A stretch of 64,000 nt of DNA, from positions 45,479,092 to 45,543,091 of the forward strand of contig QCXZ01000138.1 of NCBI GenBank assembly GCA_025024175.1, given 5' to 3'. The stretch's first letter is position 1. Every line of letters starts with the position of its first letter. Of this stretch, positions 48,847 through 61,912 are shown piece after piece. The position numbers and the translations under genes were made by a program. This DNA comes from Rhyzopertha dominica. Lineage: Eukaryota > Arthropoda > Insecta > Coleoptera > Bostrichidae. The notes under the pieces were generated by a model. The model saw only the letters and a list, made by a program, of their open reading frames with translations. It did not search any database and was not told the origin of the DNA.

Positions 48847-51220
48847 TATCAAATGTAAAGATAATATTATTTACTTAGTTGGCGTTTTTAACGTTATTTA
48901 CAAATCAAAATATAAAGTATACGACTATACGAGTATTTTCACTATTAAAAAAAAGTTGTACCAGATAGAATATTAAAAGTATGCAAGACTCCTTACAAAT
49001 AAATGTTAATTAGATGATAACTAACCACAGATTTAAGTATTTTTTTAATAAATTTATTTATTATGTTGTTTAATTAAAATTATTAATAAATAATGAAGCT
49101 GTAAATAGGAGTTTTTCACTAAATGAAGGGTTCAGTCGATGGGTTTCGGTCCCCGGTAATACGGAAGTTTGAATATCGCTCCGATCAAGAGGGATGAACG
49201 CGTTCTAGGTCATTGGTGGGCATTTACATACAGCAAATGATTTTAATGGAGTGTCGCCTCTAGTAGGATCTCTTTTTTCGTAAAACCATTCATGTTTTCA
49301 AAGTTAAAAATAAAGTTTGCAAAGTATGTAATGTCACTATCACGATATCACGATACACAAATACTTCAAAGAATGAACAAATCGCCAAAGAAACTCGTTT
49401 TCTAAGTGCCAGATAACCAAGTAAACAAGCTTTTGTTTCATGACGCCCTATTACTATTTGTACTTATTTCACGGTAGTATAAATCTTTGTTCTCATTTTC
49501 TTACGAAGCGGTACACTTTAGACATATGAGAAAAGAGTATGCCATTTTAGCTTAGTTGGAATGGTTCTTGGTTCTATAAGACAGTTATGTCAGATTATGG
49601 AAAATCCATCTGTATAAAAAGTGATCGCAAAAACAAAAATGTGTTTTAGGTAAACTGATCGTGATATCTATCTAAGCCACAATCTTTAAATTGAAGTCAC
49701 TCACATACCCTTCAAACATATCATTACATGTCAAGTATAATCAAAACTTTCAAAATATGTTGTCCAAAATATAAAAAAGTTGTTGCCTTTATACACACAC
49801 CCTGTATAATTTTCAAATTAAACATCATAAAATTAGTATTTGATCCACTATAGACAGTCCTATGAAAATTACTCGTATTATTAACAATGATGGTAAAGTA
49901 TCGTTTGGACTAATCAGGTCTTAGTTCTTCAAACTCTTAAATAAATTGTAAACTGTACATTTGACTTTTTGGCATCCTTTCCCAGCAAACTCTCTCATAA
50001 TAGCGTTCAATAACCGATTTCGTAAATAAGTCAACATCATACCAAATAATACACGAACCTCTCCCAAGAACCGACCAAATGAGCCCGCAACATCTTCATC
50101 TACCGCAATCTTTCCTCAAGATCAGCCACCATTCCCCCTAATAAAAAAGCGAAATATTTTGGGGGCGATCATGTCGAAGATAAGCGTCTTAGGTTTTCCA
50201 ATTGTCGCGGACACAATCGTCGGCCAAGTGTATTGTTGTCCGCTGACAAATCGGAGTATTTTGGCAGTTTCGACTGGACATCACTGTACCTGCCTTCATA
50301 TCGGCAGACCTATCTTCCTGGTACATCAGTCGATATGGGAAGCGTGCCAGCTGTAACGAAATACCACAACAGAACTTAACGTCTGTCGATTGCAGATTAC
50401 GCGCCAGACTCGAGAGGAGCCATTTTCTTGGTCTATTGTGGAGAGGGTNGCAATTTGGAGGTATTATAGTAGGTATGAAGACTTANTACTTGCTAAAATT
50501 GTCAGTGTCTCAATATTTNGCGTTTTAATAATANCACGAGAACGATTTCTTATATAAGCAAGCTGGAAGATAAAGTAGTTGCGTTTTCCTTTTGCTAGTG
50601 TGGTCTGGATTAGCATAATTCAAATCCAATAAGCTGGTAGGGAAATGATGGTATCCATACGTACTATTATACTACATCGTTCTTTTGGAGCAAGAATGTA
50701 GAACCCTACTTTTCCAAAATATTAAATCTTCTAGGGGCACTTTTACTAAGTTTCAGGAAAAAAAACAATTCTATTATTATGAAATTATTTCCTCTTAAAG
50801 GATAAAGCAACAAGGATGGAAGGTCAAAACTTGCTTGAATGTCAGCTAAACGGAATGGTGGTGCACATGGATTATTTTTAAATAAATTTTAATGGTTTCC
50901 TGTTAAAAAAAAACTCGCACCGTATTTGATTTTTTTGGAAAAAAAGCTGTAAATTATCTGGTATATATCAGAATTCTTTAATCTTAATTATACATATTTT
51001 TGGAATATCTGCACTCTTTTTGACTTATATTTGGACTGTAACCTCTCGTTTGTTTCGAACAATAATTATTTAAGAATAATAATAATAATAAAAGCCATGA
51101 CTCTTGCATCAAGACTTTACATCCAAAACAAATTATTAAATAATGCCTATATCTCATATACTTTAAAACTTACCTAAAAAAAGGTTCGCTTATTTGTTAC
51201 ATTCAAGCACCAATTGAGTC
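48847..51220. other. unassigned stretch
   Basis: Mostly AT-rich. GC-richer patches at 49130-49260 and 50150-50450 have no recognisable coding motif. Several N bases lie at 50450-50535. The 65-residue frame at 50159-50356 is not recognised. Confidence 0.35.
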
Positions 51221-51227
51221 AGGACAA

Positions 51228-54200
51228 ATGACCCAAAAAATCGTAAAACCGCATTCAGAAATCTGGACGAAGGTGACTTATAATAAAAAGACGAGAATAT
51301 CCGAAGGATTTGTAAGCAGAGAATCGGAAAATAGAAACAACAATCTACAGAGGAGTACAGAAAAAATTATGGTTGTGTCTCTCGCACCAAAGAAGGCACA
51401 ACTGCTGAAGATGTTAAAGACCTTTTGGCATCTGAGATGCAAGACCACATCTTTACTTGTGAAAAACTCGAAACTTATAAGGAGACTCTTGAAAAACCTT
51501 AATTTTGGCCAAAAAGCGTCAAAGTGAGTATCATCACAATAACGAAAATTTCGGTATCACACACCACAAGGATAAGACTCTCGACAATAATATTTTATTA
51601 CATATTAATATTCAGTCAGTAAAGATAAACTTTATCAACTGCTTCATGAAATCAGTCATTTAAAAATAATTTGTATAAGTGAACATTGTATATTGTATAT
51701 TTGTTCATAATTCAATGAGATACTCAGAAGTAATAAATATAAAAAAATACCACAAGAACGTATATGTGAAATATCCGCGGTTGGCTGCTCTGCAGAACGC
51801 TGTCACAATCAATTCTGGAACTACACAAGTCATTGTGGTAGGTGATTTTAATGTGAACTTCGCCAGCGACATTTTCTTCAGATCGAGGCTACTGAACAGG
51901 TTTGTAGCGTTCGGATTTTCACTAACAATTCAGAATCCGACAAGGGTATCAGTCTCTAAAAGCAGTTGTATTGATAATATATTTGTCAATTTCGATATAT
52001 GTAAAGCACAAGTACTAAAAACCCATATCTCCGACCATTATGGGCAATTTCTACCATGGTCTAAAAGAGAGAGCGTCCAATAAGCCATAACAGAAAATTG
52101 ACGAGACGTAACTTTTCTAATAATAATATACATTTTGTGGAGTTGTTAAAAAATGAAACATGGACAAGTGTAGTTTAGGGGGAATGTTGCACAAATAATC
52201 ACTTAACTTTTTAACTATAATGAAAACTAATTAGGATAAGACACTTCCCATTCGGTTAATAAAGAAAAAGCTTCACCATTATCGGACTACAATAAAACTC
52301 TCTATAACAGCTACAAAAAAACAACGGAAAATTCGCTTGCCTATAAGTTAGAAAGTTCTGACAACAAAGTCAAAACAATATGGTCCCTTATAAACACTGA
52401 ATTAGGTAAGACAAAATATGATTCTAAAAAACTTGAACTGGACTCTAATGAATTATTAATGTACTTTATAAACAATGCCGAAAATATTATCACTAGCAAA
52501 ATTAAAGAACTTACCTGAAAATATTATTGATTACAGATCATTGTTAAACAAAACATTTATTTCCCTTTTCTTTAGCTCTTGTTTCTGACCGGGATCTACT
52601 GTTAATTATTATGCAGATAAAAAAAACGATGGATTGTTTTGGCTTACGTGTTTTTATCCTCAAAAAATGCAAAAATCAGGTGGTTAAACCCTTGATAGAT
52701 GTTATCAATAGCTGTTTATCCAAATGATTGTTTCCTGCTACCTTAAAACACGCCATAATATCGCCTGTTTTCAAAAATAAAGGTAGTTCTACATAGCAGT
52801 TCTTCAAACTATAGGCCGATCGCTGTCCTACCTGTTATATCAAAATTATTCGAATGTTTCATCTTCAGTCAGCTATCTAAGTACTTATCTAAGTTTAACA
52901 TCTTATCCGCTAACCAATTTGGCTTTCGTAAAAGTCTCAGTATATTAGACGCTGCCTGGAATATACTGCACTTTATACGTGGCGCTTTTAATGAAAAATT
53001 AAGTGTTCTGGGCATTTTCACACATCTTTCCTCCGGTTTCGACTGTGTTTTACATGACATCCTTTTGAATAAGTTATACTTTTATGGTATTCGAGGTACC
53101 AGTTTAAATTTATTTGAACCGTATTTCAAAACGCAACAGGTACCTAGTTAACAGTCGGAAGCAAATAATTACTGGAGGGGAACCGCAGGGCTCTGTCCTC
53201 GTCCACTTTTGTTTCTGATTTATGTTAATGACATGCCCTGCCAAGTTGAAGGACTTAAACTAAAACCTATATTATTTGCCGATGACTCTAATTTTGCACC
53301 TAAAGTTCCTTCAAATGAAAACTTTTTAACACACACGGACAATACGACCATGACAGCTAAACTATGGTTTAGTGCAAACGAGTTGTTTATGAATAAAGGA
53401 AAAGATGTGAACATTATATTTTAAAAGCACTAGCCGTCCTTGGATATAGATACGACTAAATGTTTTTCCCAAAACGTTAAATATTCAGGAATATACTTTG
53501 ATGAGACTCTTGTGTTTAGCACGCACATTGACTACCTATGTCGGAAGCTGGCCCCTCTAGTTTTCACCGTTAGAAAAATATTTACTTTATTGGGCTGTGA
53601 TAATTCAAAATTCACTTATTTCGCTATTTTTCATTCATGTATGTCTTACGGAATAACGAACTGGGGAAATGCAGCTGCCCGCCATTTGAATCATTTATTT
53701 TTATCGCAGAAAAAGCTATAAGGGTAATGGTGGGCAGGGGCGGATCCACGGGGGGGGGGGGACTGAAAAAAAAAGTTGTACGTTATACATTTTTTCCAAT
53801 GAGATACCGAAAATCGTAAAAAATCAACAATTGAACATTTAATAATAAAATTATCGATAATGTTTTAATGTATAAGTTACCGCATTTCCATCATAAAAGG
53901 ACTTTGAGTTGCTAATCAATTTCATTTACCCTATAAGGATTCATTTGAAAATAAGCGTGTTTCCGCGGGGGCGCGTTCTCAACAAAAGAGATAGTGGTAG
54001 ATTTGATACTATGAAATACATGTTGAAATATGCATCAAAAATAAATCTATGGTTTACATTTACACGTTTCGTAAATAAAGTACAAAATTATGTAGTTCCC
54101 CCCCCCCCAAAATTCTACTCTGGATCCGCCCCTGATGGTGGGAGCCTCCTCTGTTAACTCTGCTAGACCAATTTTGATTAAATTAAAAATTCTAACACTG

Positions 54201-54540
54201 TACCTACCCACTTTTTGTGTTGGAAATATTGTGTCTTACAAAACAAGAACTAGGAAAACATAGGCAGCATTGCGACCCTCACAAGCATGGTACCAGGGGA
54301 AATAAAGATCTAGTAGATAAATGTGACCGTATAATAAATGCAACAATGTTGGTATCTAATATTTTAATTATCTACCCTCACGTATAGGTTCTTGAATAAA
54401 ATATCATTGAAAAAAGAGATGAAAGTATTTGTCTGTGTAGATATGTCTTAATATTTATTTGTAGTATACTCGTATCTATATATGTTTTATGTTCAATCAA
54501 TTTTTTATCTTGACGTGGGTATGAACTGTTCATTTACATA
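51228..54540 (+). pseudogene. Jockey-like LINE (ORF1 end, endonuclease, RT), interrupted
   Basis: ORF1 tail: FTCEKLETYKETLEKP then FWPKASK near 51440-51520. Endonuclease: HINIQSVKDKLYQLLHEIS near 51600, then VIVVGDFNVNFASD near 51835 and SDH near 52030, with the middle deleted. RT: HAIISPVFKNKG near 52750, YRPIAVLPVISKLFE near 52815, HLSSGFDCVLHDILLNKL near 53025 (first catalytic Asp block, altered from LDLSxAFD), RPLLFLIYVNDM near 53200, LFADDSN (53270) with the palm DD intact, and VKYSGIYFDETL near 53468. A 400-bp hAT-type insertion (53735-54134) splits the sequence after AIRVMVG, and coding similarity resumes with ASSVNSARPILIKLKIL. The tail HGTRGNKDLVDKCD lies near 54284. Confidence 0.9.
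53735..54134. mobile_element. hAT-type non-autonomous element with 8-bp target duplication
   Basis: Exactly 400 bp. Ends are CAGGGGCGGATCCA and its inverted copy, each followed inward by a G or C run (53748-53760, 54100-54109). Flanking ATGGTGGG at 53727-53734 and 54135-54142 is a perfect 8-bp target site duplication, diagnostic of the hAT superfamily together with CAGGG-type ends. The interior is AT-rich with no transposase. Perfect duplication and clean ends suggest a fairly recent insertion. Confidence 0.93.
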
Positions 54541-55699
54541 AAATGATCCACAAAAATTTCCGTGTCAACTTTAACGGATTGAGTCCGTTAAATAGTTATT
54601 TTAGAGATAAAATGCAAGAAAACGTAATCATATAATACTGACTGGACTTCTCGAATTCCCGAACTTTTCACTTTTTAACTGCAAGCCCTCATTCTCTCGC
54701 ATTTAAAATAATATGTAAATCTCCTCGGCGGAAGTTTGATATTTAAAGTCTGTTTAAATTCCCGCTAATATTCTTTAACGAAAAAACTTCGGTGGAAAAA
54801 TGAAATTAGGCTCCCCCGCTCTCGCGGGCAAGTCAAACACAAGTGGCAATCTAGATTGTCAGTCCGGCATTATTAGGGTGGGCACGGCACGTCAAGATAT
54901 TGGGGCCGCAACTAACAATAATTAATTGATAATTAATTAGTGATATGTTAGTGCGCAGATTAGATAATTCGGTTATTAGTTCAGTATGCTAATTCCTTGT
55001 AAATCATTCGATGTTTGCGATACTATCTGCGCGTATGAATTGTAATTGTTATTCCGGTTGTCAAATTTTATCGCCGATATCGTATGTTAAACGCCCATTT
55101 CTATTATAATGAATGAGTTAATTATTTTCGTTTAACAAACATGAATTGATGAATAAATCTGGCTGGCGATCGGGTAGACCGAAAATTCGTCCGATTGAAA
55201 TATCGCACTAATATATACAGGCACCGTTTATCGTCATATTCATAGTAATGTCATGCAAATTACTAAGCCCAAAAAGTATTATGAATCCCTAAGAATTCAA
55301 ACTGACTGTATTAGAAAACTTATCTCAGAAATCTGGGTTTGATACACTTTTCCTGGTAGCACTTTTAAATGGTATAAATTTGGAGATTCGATGCACGGCT
55401 AGTGTAGGCAAATGCATTTTGGTTTTGATTGCCAAACGGTTTGTATTCGAAAATCAACTATCTTGATAACAATAGTAAGTTGTTACTAAATTTTTTGTTG
55501 GGATTCGCTTGTTTAATTAAATATGCTGCTTTATCTTATGAACGTTTCCGACCTAGTTTGAGTCTTTTACAACATTTACTATGATAAACTCGAAGGTTTC
55601 TAAAACTTTAAAATATATATGTATAATATGATTATTTGTTAGAAATATAGATGTAAATACTTCAATAGGAGTCCATTCGGTTATGTAAGTACCTATAAT
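54541..55699. other. unassigned stretch with homeodomain-word-rich island
   Basis: 54780-55250 is GC-balanced, begins GCTCCCCCGCTCTCGCGGGC, and holds the cluster TAATTAATTGATAATTAATT near 54920 plus CAGATTAGATAATTCG. No element features. Good candidate for a conserved regulatory segment. The rest is AT-rich. Confidence 0.4.
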
Positions 55700-56480
55700 A
55701 TAATGCAATAGTATAAAGATCCAGCGATTTAAATATTTTTTATAAAATGTTCTCTATGAAAAATTCGTTAATTTGAATTTGATGTTTATCTGACAGAAAG
55801 ATATAAATATATANGATTTATTACAGTTATTACATGAAAATGTTGTCTTCAGGTATGCATAGAAAACAATCGTCAACATATCGTTTAAAAAGGGAATATT
55901 ACAACTATAAGGGCTGTTTTGAAATATAGTTTCTTCTAAGTCCTCCATAACGATTTGGGCTATGGTGCTTGAGATGGAGCTACCCATAGCCACTCCATTT
56001 GCTTGGTTATAAAATTGCATTGGAAGAAATTTGTAGTAAGAGTGAATTTAATTGCTTCAATAAATTGTGTCTTAGAAATATTTGCATGTTCTTGATTGCA
56101 TCCCTTTTTGTTGTAATGATCTCAATAAGTTTATTAATAGATTTATTAGCGTACAATAAAATTACGTTTAAAGATATAAGTATGTAATTGTCAAGTATGT
56201 TTATTTGGTCTATGAATGATTTAAATTCAAAAGAATATATTTAATGACAAAATTGTTTCTTCCAGTAATGTTTATGAGAATGTTTGAGAGAAATTTTGAT
56301 AAATTATATAGTTGAGCCTGAATATTTGATACGACTGGTCGGATGGGGAAATTAGTTCTATAGGTTTTGATCAAGCTGTAGATTTTGGGAGGGTGTGAGT
56401 TGTGAATTAAAGATATGACCAGAGTATGATATTGTATCAATAAATTTTGCATCGATTTACATAACTTCATGTGTGCGCTA
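55700..56480 (-). pseudogene. Penelope-like element reverse transcriptase fragment
   Basis: Minus strand: PPKIYSLIKTYRTNFPIRPV and VSNIQAQLYNLSKFLSNIL (56400-56280) match the PxxYGLPKxHK / RPIVSxxxSPTYxLAKxL region of Penelope-like RTs. Further on, NQANGVAMGSSISSTIAQIV and MEDLEE (56005-55920) match the conserved AMGSxxSPxxAxIxMEDLE block. The catalytic YVDD equivalent reads FLNDM (55885-55895), so it is mutated. The GIY-YIG endonuclease that some Penelope elements have is not seen. Stops divide the parts. The adjoining LINE at 56690 is on the opposite strand. Confidence 0.8.
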
Positions 56481-56689
56481 AAAGCATCAGAATAAGAAAT
56501 TTCTAAAGAGTAAGAGACACTTAAGCATTGCTCTTAACGAAAAGTAGCAAAAACCTCCAAATTAATCTAAAAAGTAAATAAGGTAATTTTTCTTATTGTA
56601 TTTATTTGAAGGTTCTGGCCCTTTTTTAAATTAAAGACACTTTTTTCTAATAAATATTTTTATTTTGCAGAGATAACACAAGAATTAAT

Positions 56690-58990
56690 AATGCCTGGAT
56701 AGTATACTTACAAATTTTGATGCCAATTTTTTAATTAGAGTCGTAGATCCGAGACTGTCTGATCACAAGGAAGTTCTTATATATTCGAATAAAATTAAAA
56801 TTAAACCAAAGGCAATCACAATTGCAACTAGATCAATGTCTTATCAGGGATTTTATGACGTTCATAACAAGCTTTTATCTGTGAATTGGGATTTCATTAG
56901 TACCAGTAACAGTAATGTGGATGATAAATTTGACCACTTTCTCAAGATTTTAATTTGTACAATTAACGAAATTTCTCCAGTAAAATACAAAATATCATAT
57001 AAATGTAAAATGGTATACACCTCATTTGAGAAAGTTGAGTTATAGTTTGCATTTTTTATAGATTTTGAAAAACAATACCATGATTTAATTCTTAATGATG
57101 ATATTAAAAATTTACGTCAAACTTACAAAAAAGAAATTAAAATTTTTATACAAACTAAACTAAATAACAATTCGCCCAAATCGTATTGGGACGTTGTCAA
57201 TAGTAATAGAAAAAAAAATGGGAAATCCAGCAATAATAATAAAAGTGTTGATATAACACCTAATTCATTTAATAATTAAGTTATACATATTGCTGATGAA
57301 ATTGTTGGTAAGCTACCAAATTGTCCTATGAATAACTTGTCAACCGTTAAAAGTAATAATCTAAATTTTGAATTTTTGCAAGTGTGTCAAGTGTATGTGA
57401 GAAACATTATTAAAAAAATTAAAAACAAGCCAAGTAAGGACATTTATGATATGAGCATTATTCTAATAAAGCGAATTATTGATATAATTATTTCACCCTT
57501 GACTAGATTAATTAACTTATACATTACAGAGGTAGTATTTCCAACAATTCTTAAAGTTGCTAAAGTAATACCATTACATAAATAAGCGCATACAAACGAA
57601 TTAAATAATTATCGTCCCATATCGATTCTACGCATATTTTCTAAAATTCCAGAAACTGTTTTAAGAGAGCACATAAACAGTTATCTTTTAAATAATAACT
57701 TGATTAACGAAAACTAGTATAGCTTTCAGAGCGGAAAATCAACTGTTGACGCTATTCTTCATTTAAAGGGTATCATTGCTGGTGGATTTGAGAATAAGCA
57801 GTATAATGGATACATTTTTGTGATCTGCACAAGGCTTTTGATTTTGTCTGCCAGCAGAAACTATTACATAAAGTATCACAATTTTACTCATTTAATAATA
57901 ACAGTTTGCAATTAATAAAAAGCTTCCTAATGGATCGATATCAGATTGTTAAAATAAAGGATGTAACATCTGAAAAGAAATACATAACAAGGGGTGTACC
58001 ACAAGGTTCCGTTTTAGGACCGGTGCTTTTTCTTTTGCACATCAATGATGTTAAATTTCCATCTGTCGATGTAACGTTATTTGCGGATGACAGTACCTTA
58101 ACTAAAGTTTCTAATAATATTGAAATTTTGAAGCAGGATTTGCGTTACACACAGTTAGAGGCTTAAATGTGGTTTGCAGGTATGGATCCATGTTTAAACG
58201 AACGTAAGATCAAAACAATGATATTTTCTCTTCGTGATATTAATTTTGAAAATCCCCAGGTGATAAAGTTTTTAGGCGTACTGTTAGATCCCAATCTTAA
58301 CTGGGTGTCTCATATAAACGAAGTATCAAAAAAAAATACCAATAATATATTTTTGTTTTGGCTTCAAAAAGTCGTTCCAGATACAGTACGAAGGACTGCA
58401 TTTCATGCATTAACAATGTCCTATGCTTCTTACACAGTATTGTTGCTGCAAGTCAAATTTTTCATCTACAAAGGAGGGATTTACGAATCGTTGGTGGAGT
58501 ATCCTTTAGAGATGATGTAAGACATAAATTTAAAGAATTAAATATTTTGACACTGCCTAGTCTGTATATCTTTCATTGTCATTAAACGTCATATGCACAA
58601 TTATATTCAAGTAAAAAATTTGCATACATATAATACTCGCGCTGGTGATAAGTGTGACATCAAGTTTATCAGGCTAACTAAAAGTAGAAATTGTGCAAAT
58701 TATTATGGACCAACATTTTTTAATAAATTATCCCACAATGTAACGAGTCTACCGTTTAAAGAGTTCAAGAGAACTGTAAAGGATTTGTTATTGAGAGGAA
58801 CGTCTTACAGTCGTAATGAGTTTATGTCGAGCGATTTAGGGATATAATCTTTATGAATTTTATATACAGTAGTAATAAATTTTATATTGCTACTGTAATT
58901 TTTATTATCGTATTAATTATTGTAACATGTTACATGTGTTAAATGCTTTTTTTATATATGACAAACGTATACCTATTATTATTATTACCT
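56690..58990 (+). pseudogene. Jockey/CR1-like LINE, 5'-truncated, with ATT tail
   Basis: Begins in the last part of the endonuclease (RVVDPRLSDHKEVL near 56740-56790, with the SDH catalytic His). Linker: KNLRQTYKKEIKIF near 57105, NNSPKSYWDVVNSNRKKNG near 57168. RT: PTILKVAKVIPLHK near 57540, NNYRPISILRIFSKIPE near 57607, RGVPQGSVLGPVLFLLHIND (57991-58050), LFADDSTLTK (58078) with both palm Asp intact, VIKFLGVLLDPNLNW near 58260. C-terminal NLHTYNTRAGDKCDIKFIRL near 58618. Ends in TATTATTATTATTA (58975-58988). Best preserved LINE here, but several frameshifts and stops. Confidence 0.9.
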
Positions 58991-59871
58991 TCTGCGTGTA
59001 ATGCATGTATAACACCTCGTGAAAGTCATTATAGTTAATGCGACAGCTTAAAATATAAACGAATTCATAAAGACAATATCACCAGGCATTTTGACTGATG
59101 GCCTCTTTATAATTTAGGTGCTAAACGCTATTTAAAACAGCCTCAAATTTATCTCTTAATCCTTATGGTCACGCCAAACAGCTAAGTGCAAAAAAGCAAC
59201 TCGCTATCTGATCAACCTTTGAACACACCACAAAATCCAACAATTCTTTTTTCCACCAGATTTCCATGTGTCCGATACCAAGTAGGTTAATGCCTGTAGT
59301 CACGACTGGCTCCCATGTACAAGGAACACTGATAATCCCCGAGGTCACGGAAGGAGACCACCCCTCGCATTTTTTATGTCGCGCCCCTCGAAGACGTGTT
59401 TTGACAACCTACTCATGTTACAACCCTTCGAGGTACATTTCTCATTCTTCGCGTATGGGTGGGTGTCGTCTCCGAATTTTCGTGAAGTGTGTGGTCCGGG
59501 GTGCCCTCTGGGGCGACACTGCATGCTGGGCAGGGTCAGTGTTTTGACAATAAGGCAATTATGGACAGGAGCCCGTCCCACAGCGCCACCACTTGACAGA
59601 TGATTAATACGTTTTGCTTTATTAAATTATCATCTCCTGGGACCCGGTCCCGGGACATTACGGACAGCTGGTTGTTGTAATTGTTATTTTTACGTTGACA
59701 GCGGATATAGTATTCCCACCTTAAAACGTGGAGAAATAAATATAAACTACCATTGATACAACAAGGATAATATCTTTTCTTTCGTGTAATATTTGTCTAA
59801 AGATAAGTAGTAACTGTTTTTATTACTTAGGATGCAACTACAATGTACCACAAGTAACCACGGTAAAGTAT
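58991..59871. other. unassigned stretch with GC-rich island
   Basis: 59260-59660 is GC-rich (GTGGTCCGGGGTGCCCTCTG near 59491; GGGACCCGGTCCCGGGAC near 59639), open on both strands without recognisable motifs. Non-repetitive in this window. Confidence 0.4.
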
Positions 59872-61912
59872 CAAGCAACGATCTATGAGACTGACTTATG
59901 CAAAGGGTTTTACAGAATGATGGTCGGCCGTCGTAAACTATTGTATTGTAAATGAGGGTTTTTGCAACCTTATGGTCGGCCGTCCTAAACTATTGGGATT
60001 AGTGGCACACTTCAAAGTTACTAAATGGGTCGTATTCAAAAAAATCTTGTTGGCTAAAATTGTAACTTTTTCACTATATTTTTTTTAAAATTTGTTAGTT
60101 GTGATAATTTAGCAATCAATAAAACATAGGAAGCTTTTATAACAAATTTTATTTAATGCAGACCTGATGCTAACTGGCGCGACAAATTAGTAAGTAGAAG
60201 ATTATTTACATTTGTTAGAAAAAATTTACAATAGTGCACAACAAAATTTATACACGGTATCGATTATGTTCATTACAGATTGTTAATAAGCATATTACAA
60301 GAGTCACAAACTAAAAAAAAATACTCACTTCCACTGCTAAAATAACGATTAACTTCTATATTATTAATTCTTGTACATGATTCGCTCTGTACCGATTTTC
60401 AATGTCCAGTACATGCCGCACTGAATTTCTCAGCTTCGTGTCTAATTTTTAGCAGCATTTTATTGCAAAATTTTCCACCGGTGTTCCCTCGTCGAATTCC
60501 TTGTTTCAACTGCCCCCATATCATTTCAATGGCGTTGAAAATGCAATGATATGGGAAGAATCGTAGAATGGTGTGTCCACATTCAGAAGCGAGAATGTCA
60601 ATTTTAAATTTCTTCGAAAATTTTTTTGTGCCAAGCACTTCCAACAATTGTTCTTTTCTTAAAAACTCTTGAATGGTTGCTCCGAATGGTAACTAACGTT
60701 GTCCGCTACTATGACGCCGTTTGGTGGCAATTTGGGCAATAAAACGTTTTTGAACCAATTTTCAAACACTTCCGCATTCATATCAGAATGATAATCGGCG
60801 CTTGCTTCTTTTAAGTTTTTACATTCAAGATACAGGGCTCCAGGAACGAAACCATTTTTACCTCCTGCGTGTAGAATCTTATTCTTTTTCATTTTGACGC
60901 CGGAATATTGACGTTGCACTTTCCTGAATCATCAACCCATCCTTTTTTTTATTGCATCATGGGTATCGTACCATGTTTCGTCGAGGAAAAATACCGGACG
61001 ATTTCCCTGCCTATACATAGTATCTCCACTTTCTTATTACCTGGCTTTCCATCAAGCATTGCTTCTTCTGCACCTTTTTCATTGAAAAGCCAATGGTTTT
61101 AACATACTTTTGCAGGGTATGCTCGCAGCAGTCGATTAAGCACTCTGGTATATGCCGCGACAGATCCTAGTGATAAAAATGAACATATTTAATTGTTTCG
61201 GAGGTACTCAGTTGCCCCTCGCGATTTAAAATCAGCAATAATCTGTTTGACTAGTAGCCCTACGAAATGTATTTGTCACAAACGCCTCTTAATAAGTGGC
61301 TAAATGTAAGCATATATGTAGGTATGACTGAATAAGTAAAAATTATAGCACTTGGCATGCTTAAATGCTGTAAAACTTTAAAATATAAGTAAACATAGGT
61401 GTATGCTTTCAATAACGTTTATAGTAGGAGTAGAATAATTCCGATTTCATATTATTTCCAAAAAAATATACGGTAGAAACTGCGTTTATGACCCTCCGGA
61501 TTAAAAGAAAATTTTAATCTGTGAAGAAACAGGGCAGAGGATGACTGCACACCGCGATCAAAAATTAGAAAGTATGCCGCATTCAAATTGGAATGTTTAC
61601 CACTCATGGTTATAAAAATAGATACTACTCATTAAATTAGGAATGAATACGATTTAGTCATACATTAAAAGCTATTAGATGAGAAATATTTGTAGTTCAA
61701 ATAATAATACCAAATAATGCTCATTGATTTATGTGTATGGCAAAAAATTCTAAAAAAGCCTAAACACAATTTTTGGATACGATCCACTCATCTGCAAAAC
61801 AGTGAAACGTGCCGAACCCGTCTGTTATTTACGACGGCTTCAGGTAATACTTGTAAACCATTGTGAGCGGTAATCGGCTGTTCGTATAATGAGTCTCATA
61901 GATTGTTGCTTG
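59872..61912 (-). mobile_element. 2-kb DDE transposon with terminal inverted repeats
   Basis: CAAGCAACGATCTATGAGAC at 59872 is matched by an inverted copy (complement CAAGCAACAATCTATGAGAC) ending at 61912, about 27 of 32 alike. GGCCGTCGTAAAC at 59926-59938, its near-copy at 59979-59990, and the inverted TTTACGACGGC near 61828 are subterminal repeats, possible transposase-binding sites. The transposase is on minus in the middle. The exact terminal base and a TA duplication are not certain. Confidence 0.8.
60399..61070 (-). pseudogene. IS630/Tc1-like DDE transposase, frameshifted
   Basis: Minus strand: NRPVFFLDETWYDTHDAIKK near 60990-60945 holds the first catalytic Asp in LDETWY. NILHAGG-like KILHAGGKNGFVPGALYLE near 60880-60830, MNAEVFENWFKNVLLPKLPP near 60785-60730, then VIVADNVSYHSEQP (second Asp) near 60715-60680. 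After a frame change come GHTILRFFPYHCIFNAIEMI and WGQLKQGIRRGN (60580-60480), the third acidic block, where relatives have NPIE and this has NAIE. Length is near family size. The breaks seen are a frameshift near 60950 and another near 60660. Confidence 0.85.
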
